Below, piece by piece: positions 35,123 to 47,422 of a DNA stretch of 64,000 nucleotides. The DNA lies in assembly GCA_013420905.1 (NCBI GenBank), contig JAAXNY010000008.1, positions 1,116,001 through 1,180,000 on the forward strand, given 5' to 3'. A program made the translations under genes and the position numbers. The DNA is from Collybia mongolica. Lineage: Eukaryota > Basidiomycota > Agaricomycetes > Agaricales > Clitocybaceae. Numbering within the stretch: the stretch's first letter is position 1; each line of letters starts with the position of its first letter. The notes under the pieces are model-generated. The model searched no databases. It saw only the letters and a program-made list of their open reading frames with translations, and was not told the origin of the DNA.

Positions 35123-36041
35123 ATGGGCCAGTCTACATCTCGAGCTGATTCTTCACCTGCGAGACCTACTGGAGCTGCAGGAGGGTGTCCAGTACCTCAC
35201 GAAGTACCACCTGCAGCCGCCGCATCGCCAGCGTCATGCCCAGTACCACACGACACGCCTGCGAAGCCAGCACAATGTCCAATTGACCACCAAGGCCTCA
35301 ACCCCCTCAATCAGATGCCACACCTCGCACAAGCCCCCGCTCCAAACCAAACAATCGCACTTCCTCTCGCAAGAACCGAGTCTTCAATACCTCGGGATGG
35401 CAACGCAAAGTGGGAGTATCCGTCGCCTCAGCAGTTTTACAATGCGCTTGTCAGGAAGGGCTGGGAGACACCTGAGGAGCATGTGGAGACCATGGTTGAC
35501 ATCCACAATTTCTTGAACGAGCAAGCTTGGTTGGAGGTGCTTAAGTGGGAAAAGCGAGAATACAGGTATGATGTATTTCTACCACATTACCGCCATATGA
35601 TTGGACGCTGATACTTTTCTTTCATTTTCCAGTCCTGACGATGTACAACTAGCACGATTTAAAGGTCGGCCAGGTGAGATGTCACCGAAGGCTAGGTTTT
35701 GGATGTTTGCAGGATGGCTCCTCCCATCTCGGTTCAAGTGTGTAGCCTTTTCATTTAGCTTTTTGGGTGTGTTAACATGCCTTGGGGATTTTAGCACAGA
35801 GCCACCGTTCGACCGCCATGATTGGATCGTGCGCCGGCCTCAAACAGGCGAAGAGGTGCGATATGTCATCGACTACTACTCTGCTCCCCCAGAGCCAGAT
35901 GGCTCTCCCGTCATGTCACTGGATGTTCGGCCTGCCTTGGATAGCTTTGCGAGCATGAAACAACGGATAGCTGTTGCTACGGAAGACGTTTGGGCAAGCT
36001 TCCGTGACCAGAAAAAAGTCGACACCCCCCGACACAATTGA
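35123..36041 (+). CDS. CYC3: Holocytochrome c synthase (cytochrome c haem lyase)
   Basis: Three exons, 35123-35565, 35633-35737 and 35795-36041, give 264 residues. The N-terminus starts MGQSTS and carries three Cys-Pro haem-regulatory motifs, at about residues 22, 39 and 52 (GCPVPH, SCPVPH, QCPIDH). The conserved core follows: [66 protein letters not shown] and RYVIDYYSA. The enzyme attaches haem to the CXXCH of cytochrome c (and c1 in fungi with a single enzyme) in the mitochondrial intermembrane space. MGQS could be an N-myristoylation-like start, but the family is normally imported. The upstream open frame beginning at 34970 is not used, because ATG 35123 matches the usual start. Confidence 0.95.
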
Positions 36042-36564
36042 GGCGGGTGCTTTGACTACGTATGATTCCATTTGGGATATTCTAGACTTTACCCTACTCT
36101 TTCAAATATGTATAACCTAATACACCTTTCGGGCCTTGGATACAGAAAGCTGTGCAACTACCATGATCAAAGTGCCCTGAAATAGATGCCGAAGCTCGCT
36201 CAACCAAGTCCAGGAATTCCCGTGCTAGATCCTCAAAACCGTCGACTCACAAACATATCTATATTTGGGATGAGTAAATTTTCGGCACCACCAGGATAGT
36301 TAGTATACAGTAATTAACCAGAATAGATACAACTTGAAAGTATCTTATTCAAAAATACGTACCTACTTACGCCTCTGAATGGACTCGGATGCTAACTTGA
36401 AAGTTTTATCCGGCATTTACGTAATATGTTCCGAGACGCGAAATTTTGGGCACGTGACCTGGGAAATATTTGAGAAATGTAAGAAGGTTGGCAAAGAATA
36501 GCTTGGTTTTAAACGAGTTGACCCAACCTCTCCTCCTCATCCGAATATCTTTCAGAGTCCTAGT
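36042..36564. promoter_or_regulatory. Intergenic with TIM44 promoter
   Basis: About 520 bases between CYC3 and TIM44, both on the plus strand. It is AT-rich near 36100-36400. No gene was seen, and no specific element can be named with confidence. Confidence 0.5.
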
Positions 36565-38259
36565 ATGCTTCCGCGACATCTTCAGAGCCTCGCTTTGCGC
36601 TCCGCAGCTCGCGGAAGGGCCCTTTCTCGTCAAAACCCCCACTTTTCCCCCGCATTCCGGATATCCCCTACTCTTCAGACTGGGGTTGGTTTCCATTCAT
36701 CAGCTCGGCGACAGAACGAGCTTCCCAAATCACCCTTTCAAACATTTGTTGAAGTTCTGAGAGATGAGCTGAGGAAGAACAGGGAACTACAGGATAATGT
36801 CAAACAGCTACAGGGTGATGTGGACAAATTCCAGGATTCCGAGGCGATGAAAAAAGCAAAGGCGGCGTATGAACGGGCACGGGTTTGTACATTCCAAGTG
36901 CTTCACGGGCAAGTATTGGGCTGATGTCTATATCCAGCTCACGTCGAGTATCAAAGAGAACCCGCGTCTGCGGGCCGCTGCTGAGGAACTCAAGAAGACT
37001 GGTGTGAAAGTTGGAGACGCCGTGTCAGAGGCACTCAAAACAATGGAAGAAAGCGAACTGATGCGTGCGGTGAATCTGAATATTATTCCTTCGGCGACAA
37101 ACACTTAGACAAGTTCTGCAGATTTCGAAAGCCTCGGCCGCAGTCTCCTCTACAATTGAGAAGTCGACGGAGCCCATTCGAAAGACCGCAGCCTACAAGT
37201 CACTCGCTGATACACTCGTTGACGCCCTTGACGACAGTGGTAGTGCGAAGCATGCTGGATTTGAGGAGAGAGAGGCCAGGCGGATGCGGAGACAGAAGCG
37301 TCTAGCAAAGGCTGGGAAGGATGGTGGTTTAGGTCCAGCTGGCAGACGCGTCCAAGCTGATCCCGAGTTCGCTTTTTAACTGTTCTTACCTGGCAATGGT
37401 GCTAAATGCATATTTTTCAGGGCAGGATCATCTGTTGTTCTTCACAAGGACTCGCCGCGACAGGAAAAGTGGAAGAAGTTGAAGGAAACAAACCCCATTT
37501 TACGCTCGTTTGTTTCGCTCCGAGAAGCCTTCGACGAATCGGAGAACCCTGTCGTTTCCTCTGTGCGTTCGGTCACACAGACAATGGGATCTTGGTTCGA
37601 TGAAAATGAGACGGCGCAAGTCATGCGTCTCATGAAGGCACTTGATCCCGCTTTCAATCGGGAAAGCTTTGAACGCGAACTCAGAGAATATATTGTTCCC
37701 GAAGTCGTCGATGCGTATCTTTCAGCTGATAAGGAGGCACTCAAGTCATGGTGCGGGGAAGCGGTAAGCAGAAAACTCAATGATACTGAATAATTTGAAT
37801 TCTTATGCGTGCTGTTATAGACTTACAACGTTCTCTGGGCTACCATGGAACACTACCTTCAACAGGGTCTCATCAGTGACAGCAAGGTCCTTGATATTCG
37901 TCAAGTCGATGTAAGCTGGTCCTACGTCTTGATTATATAGTCGCTAACATACCTACCATTCATTTAGGTTTCGGATGGCAAGATTCTGGAGAATGATGTG
38001 CCTGTGTTCCTTATACAATTCTCCACCCAGGAAGTCCTCATGTTTAGAAATGCAAAGACGGGTGAGATCGCAGTCGGCGCGGATAATAAGGTCGAACAGT
38101 GCACATATATCGCTGCTATCACACGCGTGGAGGAGGAACTCACTAACGAGCTCACGGGTGGGTGGAAGGTTATTGAGGTATGTGGCATTCTGCAGTGATA
38201 TATCTGTGTGCTGACCGGGCTCCTAGATGGCACGGAGGAGCGCTCGAGCATATCTTTAA
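36565..38259 (+). CDS. TIM44: TIM44, peripheral subunit of the mitochondrial import motor
   Basis: Seven exons (36565-36882, 36938-37069, 37122-37366, 37421-37763, 37821-37910, 37968-38177, 38227-38259) give 456 residues. The first about 50 residues (MLPRHLQSLALRSAARGRAL... GVGFHSSARRQ) are a typical Arg/Ser mitochondrial presequence. A coiled segment follows: FVEVLRDELRKNRELQDN ... EAMKKAKAAYERAR. The C-terminal Tim44 domain begins NPILRSFVSLREAFDESENP and contains IREIxxxDPxF-type MRLMKALDPAFN, YIVPEVVDAYLSADKEALK, VFLIQFSTQEVLMFRNAKTG and GGWKVIEMARRSARAYL. Tim44 tethers mtHsp70 to the TIM23 channel on the matrix side. Intact and of normal length. Confidence 0.95.
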
Positions 38260-38937
38260 AAGTAATATTAGACTACTTACATTATCCACTAATCGGTACC
38301 GGACGCAGCAATCACTACTCTTAACTCGGTTGGCAGCTGAAGTAAAGTGATTCGTATACATTCGTCTGTGTTCCTGACCTGTTTCCAGAGGTGTTGTTCC
38401 TGTTTCCACTGCTTTTCAGAATATATCGAATACCGCGTTGGCTCGGTTCAGGGGATGACGCCACTCGGCCGTTTCACGCGGATGGCACACTTCGATTGGT
38501 ACGCGGCGGTATAAATACTGAAGTGGGGCGATCTGTTGGCCAGTTATTCCGCTCAAACATGACTTTGTATATATGAACCCCAACCCGATGTATACGGCCC
38601 CACAATGCAACTTCCAAGCTCTGCTCCAACCCCTGAAGTTGGTGATGGGGGGATTGGTACCGCCATCAAGATATCATGTCTGCGAGGCCTAGAAGGTCTG
38701 CTCTCAAATGCTGCGGCCTACTCCAGGCCGATTTGCGGGATTATGCTCAACTGAACATAGCATTTGTGAGGGTAGCTGCCAGTAAAAAGTCCTAACTAAA
38801 CGATTGAATGAATCGGAGCCATATCAAATTACATGCGGGTGAAGAATTATATGATTAGTGGGTGGAAGCGCTATAGTCCGGATTGTATAATGAAGGCATA
38901 TGAAGTCCAGAGCGATGAAATCGCTCACTTTATAGAT
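38260..38937. other. Intergenic, nothing recognised
   Basis: About 680 bases between the convergent TIM44 and MYND genes. No exon, RNA gene or repeat was seen. Confidence 0.5.
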
Positions 38938-39824
38938 TCAGTTCTTTATGGCAGTGTGGTACAAGAAAATCTCCCTCCATCGTGGTTCCACTTGCAGGTC
39001 CCCTAACTCACTCCAATTCCAGTAACATGGCATCAAGTTGATAAGTAGACCGCACATGACGAGGATAATCGATAACTCCTCCTTCATCCTGTCCTTTTTC
39101 GGGACCTTAGCATTCTCTGCGTCGGCCTTTGCAACCATTTTCCCAATATCAGGCCTCTTCTCTGCGAGTGCTGTCTTCTCGATGGCACATATGGTTTTCA
39201 CAGAAAACATCTTTAGAGGTTTAATCGTTTCGCCCGTGTTGGCCTCGGGCGTAAGGTCCAACATCACGAGAAAGACATGAGTGTTGCTGTGATCCGGGTA
39301 TCGCTTAAGCTCGAGCGCGTTGTGAGAGGCCCAAGTGATCATATTGCGGTAGTTGTGGCACCATTTACGCAGAGCATTGACTGACTCCGCAGGGTTGAGT
39401 TTGCCAATCGAGTACGCGGAGTTCATGTTCGATGATGAGGTTGCCGCTGCCAGGGTCGAGTATAATTCTCGGTTGTGCTTGCACCATACCTAAAATACCT
39501 GGATGAACGGGTCTGTTCTTCCGTGCTGTCCGGTACGTTTTCCTTACCTTGTGGTCCTTCCATGCTTTCTTCTGACATTCAGGACTCTGAAGTTCGATCG
39601 GTTAGTTGTAATCAGCAAAGATGGAGTAAACTCAGGAAACTCGAGCTTACACAGTATCTTCATGTAAGCAAGTATTGTCGGTGATTAAGTTGGGTGGCCA
39701 TGGAGGAAAAGGAGACTCACTGGGCAGATTTGCAACCTCCACAATGAAATAACTTTGTCTCCGATTTGGAGATCCCGCAGCAACCGCACAATGACGCGTC
39801 TGCTTTGGCTTTTCGGGTGCTCAT
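38938..39824 (-). CDS. Small MYND-type zinc-finger protein
   Basis: Exons 39824-39721, 39657-39651 (only 7 nt), 39586-39548 and 39489-38938 join in phase to 702 nt, 233 residues. The N-terminus assembles a complete MYND finger: CGCC, then HCGGCKSAQYC, SPECQKKAWKDHKVWC. This places C-x2-C, C-x2-C, C-x3-C, H and C with family spacing. Without the 7-nt exon (ATACTGT) the finger loses its central YC and the frame breaks. The rest (RKWCHNYRNMITWASHNALEL, KTICAIEKTALAEKRPDIGK) is an all-helical region of the type found in many Agaricomycete MYND proteins, with no known function. MYND fingers bind proline-rich peptides. There is no SET domain. Confidence 0.75.
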
Positions 39825-40159
39825 GAATATATTGTAGGTCTAGATCGTTCAGGCGAGCTCCGAAGATGTGGAATTGGTAGTGGTCCTGGATGAGGATGAG
39901 GCAGGACAAAGGATAAAACCGAGTCTTTTTGAGGGATGGATTTTGAATTTGAACTCCGAGGCGAGGTCAAAGTATGATTGTATTGTGCGACTGCCCTATG
40001 TAATTGAACGAAATTGGAGCATAGTAGTAGGAGCGTATGTTAGGCCATTTCATTATAGTTGGCAGGTCTGTCTGACGGATTCTGGCCGTCGTCGCCTTTT
40101 AAATAATTTGGGAACACAGCCACCGCCTTCTGCAGGCTACTGTACTGGCAATGTTCACT

Positions 40160-40502
40160 TCAATTCTTGACACGACCCTTCGATGTCTGGGTCACCCCAC
40201 ACATACCAGCTAGTCCAAATATCCCAATATGGCCAGCAATATGGCTATGTTTCATGTCAAATTGACCGTTTACATGTCTAAACAGGGTCAGTCGGGGCCC
40301 ATCCTCTGAAGTCTTCGATGGAGAATGCTACATCAGCCTCATCATTCTAAGAGGTATCAAGGCAGTCCCGAATCTGTTTATCATTCTCACCTTATAAACG
40401 TTTGGACCATCTTTGCTTATGAGTTAAAACACTTGAAATGGAATCTCTTATCAAAGCTTTCGCTCATGGCGGAGAACGACCTCAGGTGACCGGTTACCAG
40501 GA
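40160..40502 (+). repeat. Duplicate of the promoter and first codons of the 10.6-14 kb gene
   Basis: Aligned by eye with 14262 down to about 13930 on the minus strand. Non-coding blocks match in order for about 280 bases. The start codon at 40438 is then followed by MESLIKAFAHGG, against MESFIQLFAHGG in the full gene. Beyond about 40502 the homology disappears. One internal deletion near 40125-40140 is apparent relative to the longer copy. This is a 5'-truncated duplicate without the body of the gene. Confidence 0.75.
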
Positions 40503-40590
40503 AAATGTTGCGAGTGTAACACTGAGGGGGGTTTATCAGGCCGAAGTCTTAGTGGAGCCGCGCAACCATCCGTCGTTGTCGATTAGCTGA
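40438..40590 (+). CDS. 50-codon open frame behind the duplicated promoter
   Basis: ATG 40438 to TGA 40590. The first 12 residues match the start of the membrane-protein gene; the remaining 38 do not, and they resemble no family I know. It carries its own copy of the source promoter, so it could be transcribed. It may be a dead remnant or the seed of a new small gene. Confidence 0.3.
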   Translation: MESLIKAFAHGGERPQVTGYQENVASVTLRGVYQAEVLVEPRNHPSLSIS

Positions 40591-42410
40591 CGCTACTAGT
40601 CCATTGGTATAACTTTCGACCAATCTGAATGATCCCCAGAAGAATCGAGATGGCCGTGACTTTGTATATTATCACCAGTCAAATCGACAGAGTCGCAATT
40701 GAGCCATGGATTTCTCCGGAAACAGTTGGAACACCATGACAGCGTCGTAGACTCGTGTTTCGTGTGGGAGAATTGATGACACTCCATATTGGGCTCAACC
40801 AAAACGCAGGAACCAGAAGGGCCAATCCTTGTTGCGAGCATTGGATATTGGATCTAACCAGCAGAAAGGTTTTGATGCTTCAGGTGGAAATTGTAGATGT
40901 GTTGCATAGCACGACGGTTGTTCCCAAAGGATGGACAAGACCCCGTAGGTGATGGGTGATGGAACAGAGGGTTAGGGCCCGAGAATGATATCTGGAACAA
41001 TAAAGATAATTTATGGTGCGGTGAAAAGGCAATGATTTGGTGGCTGTGGACCGAGAAAGTAGGTGGCACATCCTGTACATGTTGCTGGCAGTGTTCATTA
41101 GTGCAGAATCCAAATCATTTCGGTTCGATGTTAGTTCAAACACAAAATGGTGCCATCAGCTTGCCTAAATGTAGGTCGTTGTCGGACATTATGTAGCCAA
41201 TTATAAGCCCAATCAGCCTCATGATCAGTCAAAAAAAAGTTGGCCAAAAGAGCCAATGGATGAAACAAAAACGAAGCTGAGGGCGTTGAAGTGATAAGAA
41301 CCCGTTCGTAGGGGAAACCGAGATGATGATAGCGGCTAAAAGAGATGCCCTTTGTCACTTTTATGCCCCTTGTATCTCCAACATCCAGTTGAATGTAGAT
41401 TTGCAGAATAAGCGTCTAACGATTCAGGCGTAGAACGGAAATGCACAAATTGTCGTGGTTTGAACAGGTATAGCGTACAAATAAACCAACACACCGCCTT
41501 TTTCATTGTTCTCGGAACTTTGTTCGCGTCGCTAACCCAACTCTAAACGTGGGGGTTCTGCCGACGCGCTTGTACTGCTACTGCTGTTGTCCCTATGTCA
41601 GCCGCGAACAATGTAAAGCCATTATTGACAGCACTCCATTGATAGCCTAAGGTATAAAAGCTAAGGCCTCTGACAAAGAAGGTCGGGATTCCACCACTTT
41701 TTGTATCATCAGGACAAGCTTCAAGTCTCTTGAGCCTATTGACTCCACGTTCTTTACCTGTAACTCCACTTCACAGCTTACTACGCCAGCTCCTCTTTTC
41801 TTGCACCACTTCATCCAATTCAGAATGGCTATGATGACAATCAACTACCCCCAATTCCCCATGGGAGAGGATGAAAAATATAGGTCCGTCATACTTCATT
41901 TTGTCCCGTCCGCATTATTGCTGACACGATCATCCACAGTGCTCGCCGTACTACACGGAGGTCACCCGCCAAAAACTTTGAACGGCAAATCGTCCACGTC
42001 TGGAAAATAGTCACTGGCGCAACGCGCAAACACCACCGTGCTTCATTCATGCCTCGGGACTTTGTCCCTGTCAATTCCCGCCGACACAGCACCATACTCC
42101 CCCAGACCTTCCGTGTTTGATCGAGAGCTCACGAGTATTTTTTTTAATGGACTTCACTCACGATGGGCACTATCCCTAACGGACCAACTTCCGCTACAAC
42201 CGTACTGTATTCTATCCTTCCTGGTCCCCGATGTAGCACACATCACGCTAGACAGGCTCTGGACGTTGTATGCTTCGAATCTCACTATTCCTTGTATTTC
42301 CTAGAGTACGTAGATATATACTATTAATAATATAATAAAGATCCTATTGTTTGATTATATGTGTCGCCGCTGACAAGTGGGTTTGATATACAAAGTTCGA
42401 GTACCAAGAT
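40591..42410. other. Intergenic, nothing recognised
   Basis: About 1.8 kb, AT-rich towards 42300. Short frames (such as 41801-42010, 42038-42304 plus, 40880-41143 minus) lack motifs. No terminal inverted repeats were found, although the region lies next to the duplicated promoter. Confidence 0.4.
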
Positions 42411-44080
42411 TCACTCGGCACAGATCCCCATGACTTGTTTTAGTTTGCCCTGGTATTTGAGAACTAGATCTTGAAGTTGTTGATTTAGCGCCCCCATATT
42501 TCCTGTCTCAACTTGTAGTTTGGATATTTTGGATTGCAGCTGGCGGCATGATTTTCAGAAGATCATGATGTCCAATTGTGAAGACTTACGTTATCTCTCA
42601 TGACCTCGGATTCCGATGACTGTCTCTGCAAAGTCTCGACAGTGTTCTCAAGCTAAACCCAAAAAGGTGAGTGATGATGGTAAGAAACCAGGCAATCAAA
42701 CCCTAGTTACTCTTTGTCTTGAAGCCTTGACATGGCATAACTCAGCATTTAAAGTTTCAATATTCTGCTGAAGCTAAAAAAGAGCTTGATTAGAGCAATG
42801 TTATGGATAGTTTCTTGTGGAAAGGTTGCTACATTTCTTATGATCTGCTGTAGATCTTCGCCTGCGTTCGGGTCCGGAGGAGCGAGGGAATTGTCATCGA
42901 TATCCATCGACTGTTCATCTTCGTCCTCCATCAGTATATCGTCGCAGTGGCCTGCACCTCGATTAGGCGATGGGGGAGGCGTGTAATATAATGAGCCTTG
43001 AGGAACCAGCGGTAGGCGAGGAGCTGACTCAGGGCTCGGATATGCAAACCGAGGATCGCCCATGGATGCTGCCTTACGTATTGGTGAGATGGGGGACCCA
43101 TTGAATACGCCGATGGTATTTCGGGTGGCCCCCGAGTCTAGATTAAGTCGACTGAAGACGCGGTGGGAAGGCGTAACTGGGTTATCGATGGGTTCAGGGG
43201 TCGATGAAGTGTCGAGGCTAGGCCAAGTTAAGTAGAAATGGTATGATAGAGGCGAACTACGCACACAATCGCGTCGTCTATGTCCTCCATGATTGAGTCC
43301 GCGTCAGTTCCCTCGGATACTGTGTCCAAATCGCTACCGTCACGCGTCCTTGAGCTGCCTAAGAGGATCTCAAGCTTGCTGACGAGCTGAAAGAACAAAA
43401 TTATTGTAACAGCAACACTTTAGTGATTAAACATACCTCAGCCTTGGTGTGCCTTTTGAGAGGTTGCAACGCTTTCTTGAAAAGAGCACATGCGGCATAG
43501 AACCTCTCAAGGTCAGTTGCAAAAGTTTCTCCTGACTCGTCGATCTCTGCGAGGACCTCCCTGATCCTACGCCGTGAATCAGCCTCAAGCACAACCACAA
43601 AATATTAACGTTCTTACAGATCGTTTCCTTTAACTGTCATACGCATCATGTTGGTCTTGTAATCAACAAGCACGAGGCCACGATGTTTCTACAGACAGGT
43701 TTAGTGGATTGTGGACTAAAGTGAATCTAGGACATACAAAAGCGTAGATTGCTTCGTGTGTACATCTCTCCATATAAAGGCCTAGCGTTGCACCATGCTT
43801 GGCTGTGTAATTTCTAACTATCGGGGGTATAAATGTGATTGAGCATATGTGAGAATATCGTCGCGTACCTTGCTCAAGGAAGCCAGAAATAGGTTGCCAC
43901 ACAATGCCTCCGTGTGGCCCTTTGGGAGATATTTGAGCGCTACAGATAGCGACTATGGAATCTGCGTGAGATTCCTTGTGGCTCCATCAACAGAGGAGAC
44001 ATACCTTCAGCATACCCAGGCTTCCGAGGCCCTCGAGCCTTCGCCCTCCTTCGGTGAGGTGCTCGACGACGATTACCCAT
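42411..44080 (-). CDS. Island coiled-coil protein, copy A
   Basis: The start MGNRRRAPHRRRAK is very basic and could be a nuclear signal. A spliced region reads PKGPHGGIVWQPISGF, NYTAKHGATLGLYMERCTHE and KHRGLVLVDYKTNMMRMTVK. Next come EIDESGETFATDLERFYAAC and a Ser/Asp-rich linker with FAYPSPESAPRLPLVP and YTPPPSPNRG, followed by MEDEDEQSMDIDD. The C-terminus is a coiled coil: IETLNAELCHVKASR, LENTVETLQRQSSES, then LQSKISKLQVETGNM to the stop at 42411. At least eight introns are needed and one internal join is unsure. The linker and coiled-coil plan recur in copies B (44809-47422) and C (53481-55351). Function unknown. Confidence 0.6.
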
Positions 44081-44808
44081 ATGGCCAGCAATAGCGAAAG
44101 GTTAGTTCAAATGATTGTGGATATACGAACAACTCCGGTTTGTATAAAAAGGTATAGAAAGAAATAGTCTTGTGGGGTAGCAACCAGTGCGGGGGAGAGA
44201 ATGAAGAGTAGAAGTGAGATGATTGCGAGAGTGCGCGAGGTTCTTAAAGCGTCCAGAGGGCTATGTGGACAAAGACCTAGAGTAACAAAGCCAGAACTTG
44301 AAGCTTCTTTGTAATTTGTGAAGGCGCCATTTCAGGGACTGAAAGACAGAGATCCTCAAAGGAAAGGCACGAATAAAATCCACATGTCCCTTTGGCATGA
44401 ACAATGCTCGTCGAAACATCAGGAGAGTCGGCTCATGACTGGAAATTCGTCGGACATGAGGACGATAGGAACTGATACCGTCGAGCTAGAGACTAGAGTT
44501 ATCGTCTGGACTCCATGGCTTTTACTAGTGCTAAATAAGAGAGATCACCCTGTTTCTTGATTGTTAGGAACGGCTCAGGACACAATTGAACCATGACATA
44601 GAGACAGTTCGAGAACGTCGATCTTGCTTCAGTTCCCACGCACCGAGACTTCAAAGTTGGGCCAATGCCACTAAAAAGACTAAATCGCACATCCTCCCCT
44701 CCACGAATGCCGCCCAAAGGTCCATGCTTATCTCCCAGATTATTCTATATATACACAGATAACGAAATACAAAATATATACAGAATTATTTGTGTTACAG
44801 ATTGAGGA
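44081..44808. other. Intergenic between coiled-coil copies A and B
   Basis: About 730 bases containing the promoter of copy A and the 3' end of copy B. The frames at 44318-44560 and 44499-44717 are not convincing. Confidence 0.45.
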
Positions 44809-47422
44809 TCATAGAATGGTGGACCCTGAAAACGACCATAACATGACGGGGCCACAGGCCCCTTGGTACCCTTTTTCGAGTATTGAAGATACGGGATTTA
44901 AATATAAAAAAATTAGGTCATGTTGATGAAGGCCACTGGACCCCAATAATATACGTTTGAGAACTCTGCCTAGAAAATATATTTTGTTTTCACATACCAA
45001 GTGACGTTTCCCATCCATAATATTGAAGAACTGGTTGAACGTTTCTTGGTATTCTTGAAAACTGCGCAGACGGCTGTCGACTTCGCGCTGTAGCTCATAC
45101 TCGCGCCGTTTCCAGTCCTCGGAGAGAGCATGTGCCTTGCTCTCATCTGCAATGATCTGTCGCTTTAGATCGTTAACCTGTGCAACCCACAATTGAATTT
45201 CTTCATCATACTATACGAATGTATATTTAGGTAATATGAGAGAGAGATTAGGCTTTACTGCACACTTACATCGGTATCCATTTTATTCAGCTTCTTCTCA
45301 AGTTTCGCAACTCTTACCACAAGCTTTACAGGTCAAAATAAGGTTAGCACATTGTAGGTCTGTAGACAAAATCATGACGAACTGCTTTGCGCCCTAACTC
45401 AGAGTGGAATAACTTATTCTTGATAATGACTGACTCGGCTCGGAGCTGTGAACAGGACAAATGATCAGTTGGGCACTTGCAAGATACCATATTGGAAAAT
45501 ACTTACCGCTGTATTGGCTCTCAGAGCCACTTGGTATTGTCTCTGCATCTTTTCGACCTGTTCGCAGTGAGACTTGAGGGAATAATTCGATGGGTCAAAG
45601 AGCATACATCTGCTTCAGCATTTTCACGGCGAGATCGTTCCATATCCAGATTCTGATTCAAACGTAACGTTTCTTCAGCAGACGTGGCAAGTAGTGCATC
45701 CTTTTCTCTCAATTGTTCCTTTTGGGTCACAATGGTGGAATTTGCCTGAAAGTGATACATCAACAAGCGGTAAATAATAGATCGATAGCACTCACCATCT
45801 CCAGCGAATACTTGCAGTCATTGAGAGAAGTGACCAATTCACGGTGATTACCACTTTCGGTTGTGACTTTCTGCCGAAGCTCTTGGCCAAGGGCTTGATT
45901 ATCTGCACCAGGATGTTTACGAGACCCTACTGAAGAGGACAGAACGCTCGCAAGGTTACGCAAATAACTTCCAAAGCCCCAATTACCAGCCTATAGCACA
46001 TGACATCTATTGCCCTGATAGAAAATAGGGAGTGAAACATGTGCGTACCGGAGATTCGTCAACTGGCGCGCGCGGCGACTTGAAATCTATTTTGTCATCG
46101 TCTACATTCATCCTAGAATCATCCTGGCAAGGAAGGGTCGGTTGACGAGAAAGAGGGGAGGGAGATGGCGGAGGGGACGATGAGAATATGAAGTTTCCAT
46201 GTGGCCTTTGTGGAGATGTTGGAGTGGGATATGCTGCTTCCGGATTTACCGACATTTTTTGAGGTAATGGTGTGATATTGCTACAGAAGGAGTAGAGTCA
46301 CTAAGCGTTATATAAAGAGAAACGCTAACATACATTGTGGGGTTTGGGTATGGGGTCGATGGGCCGGCGATGGGTGTATCATCCATATCAATATCACCGT
46401 CGCTAGACTGGGAAGGGGGGTCTATGTGCTCGCGCAAGTCATGTCGAGATAGGGCTTCTGCAAGTTTTGCTTTTAGAAGGGCATTAGCTTCAAATATCGC
46501 CTTTATCTCAGTTATCAGCTACCAAGGAGGGCGGGGCGTCAGGTTAAAACTTCGTGTGGTCATGAATAAAACTGCGGGGAGACAGACTTCTTTCTTGGTT
46601 TTATCAGACCCATTTCCAATCCGTTGACGGTACACATCACAATGTGCGAGGTATTTCTCCAAGGCAGTTTTGAAATCAGCATCTTGAATCTCTTTGTAGA
46701 TGTCATTCATCCTAAACGACATACTATAAGTTTGCCCTAATTTGTGATAAGGTCAGGTGAATGCCTCTTACATTCTCACAGCGCGTTTTCTAATGCGTAG
46801 CGTCTGATTTCTCTCATCAATCGCGATATACCCGGCGTTTGCCTGAGAATTAACAGTAAATCCCGAATTACGAAAATGGGGCAGACTGGAAAACATACCA
46901 AAGCTGGCAATGAATCTTCCACATAAGGCTTGATGAGAGCCCCGATAGCCTTTGGATCACCGCTCTTCTCGTGCATTCTCAACACTGCAATCACATCGCG
47001 CTTGTCAATATTGCACATTGAGCTAGAGCATGACAATAACTAACCTGTCCGAAGAACTTCCTGACGAGGGAACCACTGCGACTTATATCGCCTTGATAAA
47101 CGACTTAGCGCAACGCCGGCTCCTGCTAATAGTTCGTCGCAAAAGCATTGCGATAGGATTTAACACTTACGGTCGATATGGCGGGGTCTCTTCGTCCTGC
47201 TAAATATGGCCACAGTTTGTTGGGCTGCAAGCTTTATGTCTTTAATCTTCCCGAAGCAGCTTCGCACCATATTAGCAAGTATGGGGTATCTCTTTTGGCT
47301 TAGCTGAGGTAAGAATTATAGACCGCGGGGAGCTGAGTGCTACTAAGACGAAGATATATGAGGCTTGTCAGTATATCTTGGTAGTCGAGCTCTTGCAGCT
47401 TATAAGGGAGCTGGTCGTCCAT
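44809..47422 (-). CDS. Island coiled-coil protein, copy B
   Basis: The likely start is at 47422 (MDDQLPYKLQELDYQDILTS). Exons then give VAIFSRTKRPRHIDR, RYKSQWFPRQEVLRT, RMHEKSGDPKAIGALIKPYV, NDIYKEIQDADFKTALEKYL and REHIDPPSQSSDGDIDMDD. The linker has EAAYPTPTSPQRPHG and SSPPPSPSPLSRQ followed by RMNVDDDKIDF. The C-terminal half is a long coiled coil: GQELRQKVTTESGNHREL, EQLREKDALLATSAEETL, LVVRVAKLEKKLNKMDTD and DLKRQIIADESKAHALSE. Many short exons are needed, and the terminal exon and exact stop (44809 or somewhat upstream) are uncertain. This is the longest of the three copies. Function unknown. Confidence 0.55.

Noticed and set aside
35123..38259. Functional operon of mitochondrial genes CYC3 and TIM44
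   Set aside because: They are adjacent, but each has its own spacer of several hundred bases, and eukaryotic clustering of two genes is weak evidence.
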